Part shown: piece after piece, positions 1-15,067 of the stretch
How positions within the stretch are numbered: the first letter of the stretch is position 1
How the letters are laid out: every line of letters begins with the position of its first letter
Assembly: GCA_963669155.1 (NCBI GenBank)
Contig: OZ022581.1
Span: 26,068,983-26,132,982 of the forward strand
Reading direction: 5' to 3'
DNA from: Arbacia lixula
Taxonomy: Eukaryota; Echinodermata; Echinoidea; Arbacioida; Arbaciidae
DNA: 64,000 nucleotides
Notes under the pieces: model-generated
Database searches by the model: none
Seen by the model: the letters and a program-made list of their open reading frames with translations, nothing else
Told to the model about the DNA's origin: nothing
Position numbers and translations under genes: made by a program

Positions 1-981
1 AAGTAATAGGTTTGTACAACTAAAAGAGTTAAAATAAGAGTAATGAGTATTAGATAACTGCAATGACTTGTTATGAGGAATTGATGACTAATTATATGTG
101 GTATTCTAATCAAATTACTACGAATTTTGAAGTGAATTTTGTCACGGTTATGACGAGGGATCAACCCAACCTATGTCGCCTTTAGAAGTCCACATACACC
201 CAGGACAACCCCCCCTGGGAACACGAATGTAATGTTCACCCCTACGCTACGTTTCGATTTTAGTTAATGATTTTTATTTCATGTTCAGTCCAATTCGATG
301 CGGTATTTATTAATAAAAACATATATACATACATCAATTAAAAAGTCAAGAGACTTATAGATATTGATTTACAATAGTTAAAGAAATATGTCCGTAAATG
401 AGGCTTGAGGTAAAACGTAAATAACATATATATATTATTGCAATACTGCAGGTAACAGTGGTATTCCTATCACTCATTTTAATCATTTCCTAAACACAAA
501 TAAAAGTCATGAGATAAAAGACGACAAAGTTGGTTCCACGATCATTCAAATTGCACGAAATACAGTAGTGTCATTTGTTCATATTTTGTATCGTGTTTGT
601 ATTTTGGATTTTTCATTTATGTCACGATAAAAGTGCATGAAATTCACAAAAAAAAAACAATGTGGAAGTACGAACGGGTATGCACAATTTTAATGATATT
701 CATTTATCGAAGGGCTCTTCGAAACGCGCTTCTAAAGGTACACCGCACTTCTCAAGGTGTATTGACTGGGAATGTCGTTGTCTCATAGGGCCATGGCCAT
801 CACACTACAATTTTTTTTGTACTAGGTTCAAGGGAAGTGGTAGACCGCCTTGGGCTTGTTCACGAGCGGCAAACCGCAGGCGCCGCCAACGGTGGCAAAA
901 ACACCGCATCCGTGTGAAAGTACCTGAAGCAGAGAGCGAATGTCTTTGTGTCATGTTACCTTTCCCACTATTTCTTGGCTT
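1..981. other. Unannotated AT-rich sequence
   Basis: No gene or repeat recognised. An open frame at 662-1114 has no motif, ends inside an inverted-repeat element and is judged chance. Confidence 0.5.
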
Positions 982-1140
982 GGGCCATGTTGCATTTAGG
1001 TTTTCCAACTATTGTAACTTACCATCAATGGTAACTTACATAGCAAAAGCCATCTCAGTTCTCATTATTGCACCTATTGCCAAAGTAGTTACCATTGATG
1101 TTAAGTTACAATAATTGAAACCTATACGTAACGTGTCCCT
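982..1140. mobile_element. Short inverted-repeat element, family A, copy 1
   Basis: 159 bp starting GGGCCATGTTGCATTTAGGT and ending with the imperfect complement ...AACCTATACGTAACGTGTCCC. The interior is palindromic around TTGTAACTTACCATCAATGG and its complement. A closely similar copy is at 51,917-52,068. No coding capacity. Confidence 0.82.
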
Positions 1141-1249
1141 GACGAATCGAACAGTGCAACACAATTTTATATAGTCTGGCTTACAGGTCGTTGGTCATTT
1201 CTAAATTAATCAATTAGGAAGGGGTCTGGCTGCAGTAGACTAATCATTC

Positions 1250-1713
1250 TTAAAGGGAAAGTCGACGCTGAAGTATATTTGTTAATAAAAGCAAAAACAT
1301 GAAAGAAAATGTTAGTGAAGCGCTGACGAAATCCGTCAGAGGATAACTAATATATGATTATTTTGAGTTTCAATTTGTGACGTCACGTGCAATTTGCTCT
1401 CTCATAATGTTGTGAACTTTTTTTTGTGAAAATGTCGATATTCTCAAAAGGATATTCACCATTTTACCTGTACGTTTTAAATTCATAAGACATATGTTTT
1501 TACACACTTAGTTCTCTAAAAAGATTGATTCTTTCAACAAAAATATTAAGAGTGCAATTTATAGAATTATTTGACAACACTTCGCACGTGGCGTCAAAAA
1601 CTGAAACTTTAAATATTCATGAATTTCTTTTCCTTTGACGAAATTTAGTTAAACATTCACTAATATGTTTCTTCTATGTTTCTGCTTCATTTCAGAGTGG
1701 ATTTTCCCTTTAA
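1250..1713. mobile_element. CRE-bearing inverted-repeat MITE, copy 1
   Basis: Flanked by TTAA at both ends, with AGGGAAAGTCGACGCTGA at the left and the complementary AGTGGATTTTCCCT at the right. Both arms carry GTGACGTCACGTG-like or GTGGCGTCA sequence pointing inward and a TTCGTCAAA-type motif. About 464 bp. Other copies: 18,921-19,380, 22,260-22,742, 24,231-24,719 and a fragment at 41,170-41,376. Confidence 0.85.
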
Positions 1714-2100
1714 TTTCTTCCCCAGCTGAGAAAATAAGAGACAAGTGACTCATCTTACAATATATTCGTCAGTTTGGAACAGAAATATTCAACAGCATGG
1801 GAGCAAGACTACGTGGTGTCGTGATATAAAGGGGTGGGTCCGGGGCGTGGAACAGCTGTTTAAAATGAATTGAATTTACTTATTCATTTTGGCGTAAGAT
1901 CCTGACTGAAAGTATCTTGCTCGATTCTACCTGTCATGTATACCGAAAATGGGCTTCTACAAGAAGGTTTGGAAATCAATAAATTTAAAGAATGTTTGCA
2001 TTTCCTTTTAATGCGTATTAAATACAATTTACAAAAGGAGGAACACATCATAACTAGTCTTTTATTGTGAGGGAGACGATGTTGTACTTTTCATTCCTGC
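1714..2100. other. Unannotated sequence
   Basis: No feature recognised. Confidence 0.5.
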
Positions 2101-2201
2101 TCATGGAGATGGGGGCGGGAGAGGGGGGGGGGTAATAGCGAGAGTGGAGGACTGGGGAGAGAAAGACGGCAAGATAGAGAAGAAAGAGAGACTAATAGGT
2201 A

Positions 2202-2250
<49 letters not shown>

Positions 2251-2430
2251 GAAAGATGGAGAGAGAATGGTGAGTGGATTGGTGAGAGAAATGGAAAGAG
2301 TAAGAGAGTGAGGACAAGAGAGAGAAAGAGGAGAGAGAATGAGAGGATAGAGAAACAAACGAAAAAGGCGGAGAGAAACCTAATGGGACAGAGAAAAAAT
2401 AGAAGGGAGAGACAGGGACTGTATGCAAAC

Positions 2431-2463
<33 letters not shown>
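2101..2463. repeat. Purine-rich tract with (AG)n and (ACAG)n
   Basis: The plus strand is almost all purine. (AG)n at about 2,202-2,250 and (ACAG)n at 2,431-2,463. Long Ser/Leu frames on the minus strand are low-complexity translations. Confidence 0.95.
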
Positions 2464-3287
2464 AACAGAGAGCATCCTCGTCCAGAATCGGAGATTTCTC
2501 TGCATGCACTATCCTAAACACATTATGTATCATCTGTGACGTAACAATGACTCAGACCTGGCGAGCTACAGGCTGCCTCGGAACGATCTGTCGAGTTTTT
2601 GGCTGTACCGGCGCTGGTCAAGGCAAAGGCTCCGGTGTCCCCAGCCTTCCGATCTTTCTCTCCTCTCCAAAATGACCAGCTTCCTAATCGCATTACGACG
2701 TCACTTATGGACACCATCACGGGCCCAATTCAATTTGTAAAACACAAACAATGTCTTCGACTTTTCCCTCGGGGATTAAGTAGGCTTCAAGCTTCTGTTT
2801 TAAAGGTGCGCATCTGGTAAGAGTTCTAGATTGATCTTAAGGAGTTGGCGTCGGTTAGGTGCTCTCGCCTGGCATGTAAGGCATCGTATCCCTGAACTAA
2901 TGGCCAAGACTGATCTCTGGACAACTTCAACAGCCGAATGCGATTTGTAAAACACAAACAACAATGTTTTCAATTACTTTTGTGGAATCGTCTCCAGTCC
3001 GTTCTTTCCATTAAGGTTCATTTACTTGCTCCATCTCTTAACTTAAGAATTCTTTTTTTTTTAAGTCATATGAAAAGGGGGATTTCGGTAATAAGACAAT
3101 GTTAACTCAAAATTTCCTACAAATTCATCCTTTGGCGTGGAGTTTAATCCTTTTGTTCCTGAATAATTCACCACCTTCTTGTTCCCGTCTTTGTTTATTG
3201 TTGTAATCTCTGAGAAAAGCATGGATATGCAGGTAACGAGAAAGGTCATTCATGATGATCGCCATGTGTCTTGTTTTTATATCACAG

Positions 3288-3289
<2 letters not shown>
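2464..3289. other. Unannotated sequence with a short internal duplication
   Basis: A segment around TTTGTAAAACACAAACAA occurs twice (about 2,734 and 2,944). No gene recognised. Confidence 0.5.
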
Positions 3290-3346
<57 letters not shown>

Positions 3347-3504
3347 TGTGTGTTTGTGTGTGTGTGTGATTTTGAAGAAAAAGAACGACAAAAAAAGGAG
3401 AAAGAACGAGAAAACGAGAGAAGAGGGAAATTGAAGGAAAGACACGCAGGAAGAAAATAAAGGAAGGAATGAAAAGAGAGGAGGCGAGGGAAGAAGGGAA
3501 AGGC

Positions 3505-3580
<76 letters not shown>

Positions 3581-3582
3581 GA
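3290..3582. repeat. Microsatellite cluster (AG)n, (TG)n, (AT)n, (G)n
   Basis: (AG)n at 3,290-3,343 followed by a TG-rich stretch to 3,369; a purine-rich link; (AT)n at 3,504-3,525, (AG)n at 3,525-3,570 and a G run to 3,581. Confidence 0.97.
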
Positions 3583-4396
3583 GGGGCATAGGCGTATCGG
3601 TATATGATAGTGCTTTGTCATACCATGGACCCTACCATATCAAGCGGTTGTTGCCCTTTTCAAAAGAAATGTTTTTATCAGCAGTAGACAGGTCCAACGT
3701 CGTTATAAGAGCGGTTTCATTTCAATTTAAAATCGATTCCTAAGAGCACACATTTTTACCTCTCTCTAGATATCACGACTGCGGACGAAAACCCATAATG
3801 AATAAGCTACTTTATCAGGGATACACTATAATCTAAAATGACTATAAAAATGATTTAATTTGTCATTTCAACCGAAACATTCGCAGCGTTATCAGTCTAT
3901 CCATCCTTCTCGATCTCTATGTAAGTAAAGGTCACCAGGTCATGGGAGTTGTGCAAGAACATGACGTCACATTTGCAGTCGTAGGTCCTTAGGACTCCAG
4001 AATCGTGGCAAAGTCATGTCGTCTCAATGCGCTGGTCTTAAGAGTCACTGGAACTCCGTGCGTGTCATTGTCCCATTTGGTAACAGTACTGCACACGCAT
4101 TAATTAACCCGTTCAGAGCCAGATTAGCCGCTGCTCTATGGCTATTGCGTGTATTACGTGTGCAAAGATGTGTCAATGACGCATAAAGAATTAAACTCTA
4201 CTGAGGGGCATCTAATAAAGAGTTACGTGCATATTTTATTACATTTAGCTCATGTTTACCCAGGACGTATTTTTTCTTGAGAAAATGCATAGGATTAATT
4301 TTCCCCGTTGATGTAAGAATTTCACGCAATCGTGGCAAAATGCTCGTCTGATCAAAATCTTCATGGGGGAGTTGGTATGTTTATTAGGGGGTATAG

Positions 4397-4398
<2 letters not shown>

Positions 4399-4475
<77 letters not shown>
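4399..4475. repeat. (TG)n microsatellite
   Basis: Nearly pure TG dinucleotides with two TATG interruptions. Flanks 3,583-4,398 and 4,476-5,035 show nothing recognisable. Confidence 0.97.
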
Positions 4476-4477
<2 letters not shown>

Positions 4478-5035
4478 GGGGGCACGTGAGCCCCTCCTTT
4501 CATGTTCGTACTGTGTTGTACAAGAATACAAATTGGACTGTAAAAATGTCCACATCTTTTTAAGCCACTGTGCATATATCACTTATTTGAGTGGTTTGTT
4601 CAAACCAAATATTATTTTCTGTTATAACACTTATCACGAGAGTGCTGTATTAGTATTCATGCTGACCAACATTTACGTGATGGCATACAAGCAGACAATC
4701 ATTCACCAAGACATACTATGAAGACTACTATGAAAAACACATTTATAAATATTTCGAATGTTAACAGGGACTCCACCTATTCAGCCGTCACGTTTCGTCA
4801 GTCCATTATGGGCCCTGAGAACATTATACCCATGCAATTATTACTGTAAAAGAAATTTCTTGTTCTTCTTGATAAAACCATATCATACCCTTGAAATCCA
4901 TTAATAACTATTGATGTGCCATTGAGGCATTTTCGCACTCGTATTACATATCATTCCCAAAGGGCTGTATGGAGTCTACCAGAGAAGGAGTTAAACGAAT
5001 ATTATACATTATTTTCATGAAGATGCCCGCGTATC

Positions 5036-5215
5036 AATGTCTGACACAATGCAACACCGTGTACTTCTCAGCCTGCTAATCACGTGACCGAGATGTCAGT
5101 CAAGAGCAGACGATAACGCCGCGTGACGCGCGCGCTCTTCAAACCTGACCTCAAAACTCGACTCGGGCTTTGCGATAAACAAACGCGACGAGCCCTCGAG
5201 AAAAGAGTGATAAAT
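5036..5215. promoter_or_regulatory. CpG-rich patch with transcription-factor-like motifs
   Basis: A local GC and CpG rise in AT-rich surroundings, with CACGTG (E-box), CGATAAC (GATA-like), GCGTGACGCGCGCGC and GATAAACAAAC (forkhead-like). No adjacent gene is visible, so this is only a candidate regulatory patch. Confidence 0.2.
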
Positions 5216-7158
5216 GAGAAATAGCATTATCTGTGGGGCTTCACTTCTGTCGGTCATAATTCATCGAGAAAATGACCCGATATGGCAGCCTCCATGCTGA
5301 TTCCCTTCTTCAATGTCTGTTTTCCTTTCGAGTGGGCTTCGATAATATAATTCATCCTTTTCTGTAGCAATATACCTTTGCTTTCATTTGAGCTCTTCTC
5401 CATGCTCTCCTTGTTTTTGTTTTTGTTGCGGTTTTTTCTCGCCATCTTTGATTTCTTTCCAAAGGTGACAAACGACGATAATTGCTTATCAACTCCTTAG
5501 ATACTGTCTGACATACAAAGAGTTACTAAACATGTCTCTGATACCGCTTGGCGTCATAACTTTGATGCAGAGATATCTATTACACTGAAAGTAGGCATAA
5601 CTTTTAGCGGCCATATTTTGAATAGAACGACCTTCGTTGATTGGTCAATGTAACCTGACAAATGAAGCTCATCGTCTGTAACGTTGTTTTATGGTATGTC
5701 CAAAGAACATGTAAAACTCTAGGATTTATAGAGATTGTATTGTATCAAATACAAAAGATTTGGGCTCATATATCACCATAGAGGCTGACCGGGGCATATA
5801 ACTCGTGTCTAGGAGAGTAACTAATGGCGATATATCATGTTTTCAGAATTCGAGGTATTTTTTTATAAGATTTATTGCTGCATTAGGCCCAAAGTTGTTT
5901 GTTACCCTGCAGAAAAAAAGAGTCCAAATCATACACATCGTCATCGAGCACTGCGGTCCATATCGGCGAAAAGGCACGAAACATGTATAGTGTGAATCAT
6001 GGACGAGGCCTATGTATGGAGGGCGGACTGTACACAAATACTGAAATATTAAATTCAACATACGGCTGCATAGTAAATTAGAAATAGTGCCAGGGTGAAT
6101 GCAAACAACCGATGTTCGATGTAATTTTTATACATAATTTATCCATTTCATGTTTTTAAAAGGAAGCACTATCGCAGTGCTTGTGATTGTACGCAAATAC
6201 AAGATTCAAGTTGCTTTGTTTATAGAAAGTCAAGGCTCTAAATCATCAATGTCTAACCCTTACTAACTACACAATTAATTCATATTCTTTGTTGGTAAAT
6301 ACAAGGCGCACCTTTTGTGTACTATACTTGTATGTTTTAATTTTCAATATAAATTACACTGAATAAATATATATTCAAATGACAACATGGATCTGATAGT
6401 TTCAATGCTGGTAGGTACTCTAATATCCGTTTTCCTGAAAAGCGGATCTCATGTTTAACCAGTCACTTAGCTCTTCAATCTGAAGAGAAACAAAATGTTG
6501 GTACACAGTGCACTCCATACTTACGCACAGGTTCAGCTCATGCATGGTCGTATTTGCTTTCGAAAATACAAATAGGGGCCAGAGTGAGTTGATACATATA
6601 CAATGTGAAGGTCGTGCCCTCAACTGATCGAATGAAACTAACCCCGGGACCAGCCACCCATCCACGGGGTAACCTACAGGAAACGGGCTGGTAATTTCCG
6701 ATCTGGTCCTCGCCTTGAACCAGACCGCCGCTTGACAAGAAACACTCATCCATTTTTAAATATTTTTTTGAGGGGGGGGGGGGGGGGGTGTGTTATGTCT
6801 TGATGACTTGCTCCCATGCGTGAGCAAACGGACTTGTCATGGGGGCGTTGCCCCTTTTGCGCGCGTGGTAGCCTCTAGGGGGGCGTAGCCAGAGACAAAT
6901 TTTGTTGAGAAGGAGTCGTGTTAATGGTTGACAGGGTGCCCATTTTTCTAAAGAAACCTGTCTCCCATCGTAGGACATTCGTGATGTTTGCATGTAAAGG
7001 TTTTCTCATTACTTCGAATGAATTCATATGACTTCATATTAATGTAAATTTAGGTAAATTAGAAAACACTCACTTTTCCTTTATGAATATATTCCTACTT
7101 TGCATTATAAAGGCTGCTGACAGGCTGGTAAAATTAGGTGCGTATTAGCTTATATGTA

Positions 7159-7200
<42 letters not shown>

Positions 7201-10200
7201 GGAACATTGAGAGATACTCCTCCAACCTGATCACTGCTGATGAGAAAGCATGCATGATTGTTCGGATTCATGACATTATCTTTCACCTACAAGCAAAAAT
7301 CACTGCGTTCAGAGGAAAGAATCGATCCTCATTTCTTCGGATCAAAAACTGATAAGAACCACTGAAATTGTTCCCCGAAACGAGTATTGTGTGTCTTGCA
7401 TTGATAAGCCATACCACCTTGAACCCCTTAGAGAGTTACGACAACTGAGAAGTTGAATGCCAATTCCGATCATTTTTCTCGTGAATACTTGTGAATATAC
7501 GAGTACTTCCTGTTCATGATGACAACCAGGTCACTTTTTTAACACCTGTTGTTTCTTTTTACACTTTCATCCAAGGACTTGAACTCCTTTTGTACCAAAT
7601 GATATGCTATACAACGTGATTGGTCTGTATATAAGGGATGCAACAATGACTAATCAAGACTTAAAGATTAGTCGAATCATGACCGATGATCAATGACACT
7701 CAAATTATAACTTTGCTCTTTGTTAACAAGTTTACTTTATCTCATTTCACACAACGATGAATTGATAATGCTGTAATTTGACAGATGATAGGTTGTATAC
7801 GTGTTATAGTAAACATATAATGTACATAACTTCACATAATCGACACTGGTGGTATAACATATCATTTCAATAGTAGGGTAGCGCTTTTAAAGTAATAATA
7901 TGTCACGGGATAAAATGCAAACAGTACATATATCAACATGGCGGACAAAGAAAAACCAGCGAAAGAGCCAAAGATATCAAGAATGAGGTGATTGCGAGGT
8001 TGTATATCACACATGTAATTGTGTTTGATGGAACAGGCGCCATCAGAATGTGAAGGTATAATAGTGATATTGTTTCTCGCTTGACGAAAGTAGGGTGAAA
8101 AGGGAAAGTACAAGTATATAAATATAAATGATGTATAGGTATAATAATAAGTATACATATTTTCATAATCATACGTTTGCGGGAAGAGACAACTCCACCC
8201 ACTCCCTTAACCCCTCTTACACCCCTTAACACCCTCTTGATGATGTTGAACTCCTGTCTATACGACTGATGAGAAATTCAGATGAACAGGCAACATTTCA
8301 GGTGATGTTCTTATTTTGCAGACATTATCAAATGTTGTAAAACATTCCTTGAAGCGCACAAACAACTTATATATCCAGCTTCGTAAAGTATGGAACATTT
8401 GGGGTGTGATTAAAACCTTACAGTTCACGATCATACTTCAACTTTCCCTATCAGGCCCAACTACTTTTCCAAACACAACTGAAAATCTAAGTTAACGATA
8501 TCTTTAATCTGCATATCTTGTCGCAAAGCTTAAAATAAATATAGCTATGAATATATTGCAGGTATTATGATGTATTTAAAGACGACCCCGACATGAAAGG
8601 GTCGATATAATTCCACACAAAGGTCGTTTTCAAACCCTGTTTTTCGAGGAAATATCTCAATCGTGATCTTGTTAACGTTTTATTACGACAAACTCTGTTT
8701 GAACTAGATATCAGGCCTGCAAGGGGGTAATACTGCACCTTTAAGTAAAATATGGTAAAGTAGGCAAACGGATCGAGTTCATGGAGTCACATAATGTACA
8801 TTTCAGCCACCAGTGACTTCCTGCCTTTCGGTTGTGATCAAAGCAACTTTGAGGAGGCGTGTCACTAAATATAATTTGTGGAGACATCCATGTGCATGTA
8901 TTCGTGAACAGGGTGGGTGACAGTGAGAGTGAACTCTAAACTTACTTTTTAGTTATTTGGACATCGCGGATGTATTCGTATGTTTTCCGTGAATGTCATG
9001 AGGGACTTGTAAAATGGGTATTAGTCAAATTTGCAGATGGTTGAAATGATACAAAAGGAGAAACTATCAAATAGGTTAAGGGGGTATTGGAAGTCAACGA
9101 TAGATAGAACGAAGAAAACAGACTAGAAAGAATTAAATACACAAAGAGAACACTTGTAATAGAAACAAAATGCAAGCTACGAAGTAAAGAGGAAATCCAA
9201 AAACAATCGAAGATATCACGAACGAACAACACTTCAGGAGTCGGTTGTTGCAACGTTTGTGGTCATTCCACTATTTGGATATCTCGTTGCTTAAGGCGCT
9301 TTAGGAATTAAGGTCGAAATTGAGTTTCATATCTCAGCTTAACTGAAACAAGATGGGACAGCAAAACGCGCTCGAGTAACGAATACTGAAGGCTGTACAC
9401 ATTCCTATCACAAACTTCTCCCCCTCCGTTCTCCCCCTTCTTCGTGTTTTCTCACCCGTTCCTCCTCCTCTCATCCCGTGTTTCTCAGATGAAGTTACGG
9501 CCTTAAATGCTGGTCCGGAAGGAGGGAAACCGTGTTCTACAGCCCTCCGTCACTGCAGCGCCCAGTGGCGACTCAAACTCGATACTGTTGCTAACAAATA
9601 AATTAAAATAAACTCAAAACCCCTTGCTGATTGTTAAGATGTCCTCAGTCAAACTCCACATAATTATGCGAGAATGGAATTGGGAACGGAAGATCTGCTA
9701 ATTCTGAACAAAGATGTGATTCAGATAAGAGTGATTATTTGTTTATTACTTATAAGCTTCGCTTCCAGGCTTCCAAACCGTAATATCAAATTAACGGGCA
9801 CGGCTGCAGAGTAGACTAATCCTTCTCACTGCCTTTCCAGGCTCGACCAAAGAGGAACATGAAAGAATGACTAATCTTGCGAATACTAGACTCTCTTGTT
9901 TACGTTTGAATGAGAAATGTTCAAAAACCAGGAAGCCAGGTTAATTTCATGTAAGAATAATTTTATGTGACTTTAACTTACAAACTTGTTGCTTTAATCA
10001 TTAAAGAGCGTCCCATCGCAGGCCCAACACTTTCATACAGGGAAGCCTATTTACAAAAGTTGTGAAATTCCGCAGGAGCCAGCAGTATACCGATAACGCG
10101 TATGAAATCTCACAGTCATAGCTTCACGAAAGTTTTCAGAAGAAAAAAAAATATATCCTCATGTCCTTGTCTACGTTTGACACGTAGTGACCATAGACTA

Positions 10201-10398
10201 CATTCATACATGTATACAACATTATTGCAGCGGAAAGTGGCGCAGTGCTGCCACTGTGCTGCCACTAACGGTCTGAGTGGAGTGGAGAACATGAATGATA
10301 TTCACGACATGATTTGAAGTACATGAAGACATTTGGATTTTCTTTTTTTCATAAGCAAATGTATGGTAGGGGATTATTCTTGTTAGTGATGAGGGGTA
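5216..10398. other. Intergenic sequence without recognised genes
   Basis: Contains a 17-base G run (6,772-6,788) and a (TG)n tract (about 7,156-7,198). Open frames are short, overlap on both strands and carry no motifs. Confidence 0.5.
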
Positions 10399-12094
<1,696 letters not shown>

Positions 12095-12096
12095 TA

Positions 12097-14429
12097 GATG
12101 GGAGAGGAGGGGGGGAGGATGAAATGGTTTATGAGATAGTTGATCGTACTTTTCAAAACATTGCATTATCTTAGTACTTGAGGTTGTATGTAAACACAAA
12201 GCATCACGTGGCTTACTTATAATGTCAAAGCTCTGACGTCATGAACGTGTGCGGCATTAACTGATCACATGACTCGCTTTACACTTTCTTTGTTCAGTGA
12301 TTGTATGGCCCGCTGCCCATTGATGTGGCGGAACAAGGCTCGCATGTTTTATCTTTGATGTAAATGGCACTAAATAAAACATTTTTCAATACGCTATGCC
12401 TATGGATGAAACTATAATAATACGTTCTACTCGTTCTCCTAGAAGTGAACGTTGTAGTTTGCGCGTCGTTTGAAAAACTCTTATTGATAATAAGCAGTAA
12501 TTTCAAGTAATATGGTAGTGGTGTTGGTGGTGTTGTGGGGGAGGGCGGAGGTATAATTGAAAATACGATCACTTTAAGACTACTGTTTAAATTACGCAAA
12601 ATGTAATATAGGGGCCACAGAGCTCCCACCGAACTGAATACGTGTTCTCCACTTCTCCCCTTTTTTTTTTATCTTCATCAATTATTTTTTTTTTAAAATA
12701 AACAATACAGTTCATCATAACAATATCATCCAACATGGCAAAAAACACAACTCAAATCATATAATTTCATATAGCATTCCACTCATAAATCATTATGCAA
12801 ATTAGCTGAATAAGGTATTGATTATAGATGTACACACACATACACGCACATATACAGAGAAATTGAGACACACGCCCACATACACATACGTACACACTGT
12901 TCTATCCTCGTACTTACTCGTGCGTTATTATGAGGAAGGGAGGGAGTGGTACGTGTTGGGATACTCCATCGATCTCAGCTTCCCCCAAACTCTAGCCCGA
13001 GGTGTTGTGACCCCGTGAAATAAAATTCGATACATATTTTCAACACAGGGACACTTCTGAAGGCGAAATTATTCTTTTAAGACCCCCTCTTGACGCTGAG
13101 TAAATATTTATCCTGCTATCTGCTCTATGATAGGTGGAGTGTGTCGAGTTAGCTTCCCCGCGAGATTAGAAAGTAATATAGAAAAGCGATATTTTGAAGT
13201 GATTGTCACTATAAGTTATAGTCTGGGTCACTTCCATTATCATCGGATAGCTGGAACGCGTCGAGAGGGAATGGGCTACCTAGAATTGACAGATACCGGA
13301 GGACAAGAGGAGGATAGGCAGGGGGTAAGCATGATAAGTAAGGGGGATGGGAGAAAAAAAAGGGGGGGGGGTAGAGGGTGAAGAGGGGACAGACGGGGTA
13401 GATGAGGAGGGGAGGGGAGGGGCGGGACGGAAAGGGATGCAGAAAAGGGGGAGTGGGGCGGCGGGAGATAGTGTGAGACATAAAGTTAATGCGTAAGAGA
13501 ATGGATAAGCTGGAGCGAAATATATAACATGTATAAGATTGAACAAGGGGAAGCGAGGGGAGATGGAGAAAGAGGGAGAGAGGGGTACACATACACACAT
13601 AAAACATACAAAACACACATGTACAAACAGGAACAGAGATGGGGATAGGGGAAATGGGGTGATGTAAACTACAACAATGATGATTAAAAAACAAAACAAA
13701 TAAGTTTCAACATACAACAGCGATGACGAAGAAGCTAAACGCTACAGAAGTTGAATTAATGTGAATATACAGAGTAAAATAGATGTCAACATATTTTCTT
13801 CGATTCGTTGTGTCATCGTACTCCTTTTGATAAAATGCATCAGTAATTTCATTACTGAATTATTTTCAGACCATTTATTTTAAAAGTAACAAATAACAAG
13901 TAGTCAGTTCAACTGGAGATATCACGATATACGAACAAGAAGATATATATCGTCATCTGTTTCATATGTCATAGAACTTTTAGTCCCATTATGTCACCCT
14001 TATACGGTAACATCTGAATATACAATTTGCTCTTCTGGAAACGTAGATAATGAAATGTATAGAAAATAAAGAGAGAAAGTAGGTCGAGAACGAGATATGT
14101 CTTTGCCTTGAATTCGGATAAAGCGGTCAAGTGGAGGAAGGATTACGCATGATATTCCTCTCTCTTCTTCCCGACGAGACATGCGAAAGTCATCGAGACA
14201 AGGGAACGCGGGAAGTGTTTTGTTGTGCAAAAGTATGATAATAAAGAGGGTGAACTTGGGGAATAACCAGCACGATATGGGATTGACGTGTGGTGGGGTG
14301 GATTGCGGGGGTGGGGGGGGGGGGGGTGAGGTGGCACCCCCAAATAAATTGAATATAAAGTGGTTATGTAGACAATGGGCAGCCTGGTCGGTGTTAGAGG
14401 GGTAAATGTGTATAATTATGTATGTTTGT
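12097..14429. other. Intergenic sequence; purine-rich tract and G run
   Basis: 13,330-13,660 is strongly purine-rich on the plus strand and gives spurious Pro/Ser/Leu frames on the other. A 14-base G run is at 14,313-14,326. CA-rich stretch near 12,830-12,900. No gene recognised. Confidence 0.5.
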
Positions 14430-14434
14430 GTGTA

Positions 14435-14978
14435 TATATATTATATAAATAGTGTACAATCTATTGTACAATATACTGGATTATATGTACGACAAATATA
14501 AAATTATCCCGAGTGCAGGTTTATTTCACCGAGGCCGAAGGCCGAGGTGAAATAGGCTTGCACGAGGGATGATTCTATATTTGGAGTTCATATAGTCCAG
14601 TAATATTGTATGATAGAGCGTTCACTATTTATTATAGTTAATAGATCCCTTGATCTAAATCCCCCTTCATGATTTTTACCATAGCCAATTCACGGATTTT
14701 ATTTGTAAAGAGCAGTGTCTAACATGACGTCACAATGCTTTTTGTTTCCGCGCCTTTTGCAACGCGAATACAATGACCAATTAACGCGCGCGCGGTGTAA
14801 ATACGCAATGAGCAATGCGCCGTACAAGTACGCGGTGTAATTCTCCCCATTCATTTAACACGGGGTTTACCCTCCAAAAATTGAAGGTTATATTGTACAT
14901 ATGTACACTATAACTTTTTGAAAGGAGGTCACGTGGTACCAATCTAGCCAATCACAGCTCGTATTTTACTACCACTAT

Positions 14979-14990
<12 letters not shown>
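14435..14990. mobile_element. Dispersed 550-bp repeat with internal hairpin, copy 1
   Basis: Shares its whole length, in inverse orientation, with 49,640-50,200. Contains the perfect-looking hairpin TTTCACCGAGGCC/GGCCGAGGTGAAA at about 14,524-14,552 within a longer inverted pair (14,475-14,610), a TGACGTCA site near 14,725 and CCTCCAAAAATTGAAGGTTA near 14,871. No open frame; a non-autonomous element. Confidence 0.88.

Positions 14991-15066
<76 letters not shown>
14982..15066. repeat. (TA)n(TG)n microsatellite
   Basis: About 13 TA units followed by nearly 30 TG units directly at the edge of the 550-bp repeat. Confidence 0.97.

Positions 15067-15067
<1 letters not shown>

Noticed and set aside
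662..1114. 150-codon frame near the left edge
   Set aside because: No recognisable motif, overlaps an inverted-repeat element, and the opposite strand is also open.
2091..3621. Ser/Leu-rich minus-strand frames
   Set aside because: Translations of (AG)n and other purine tracts; frames overlap in all phases.
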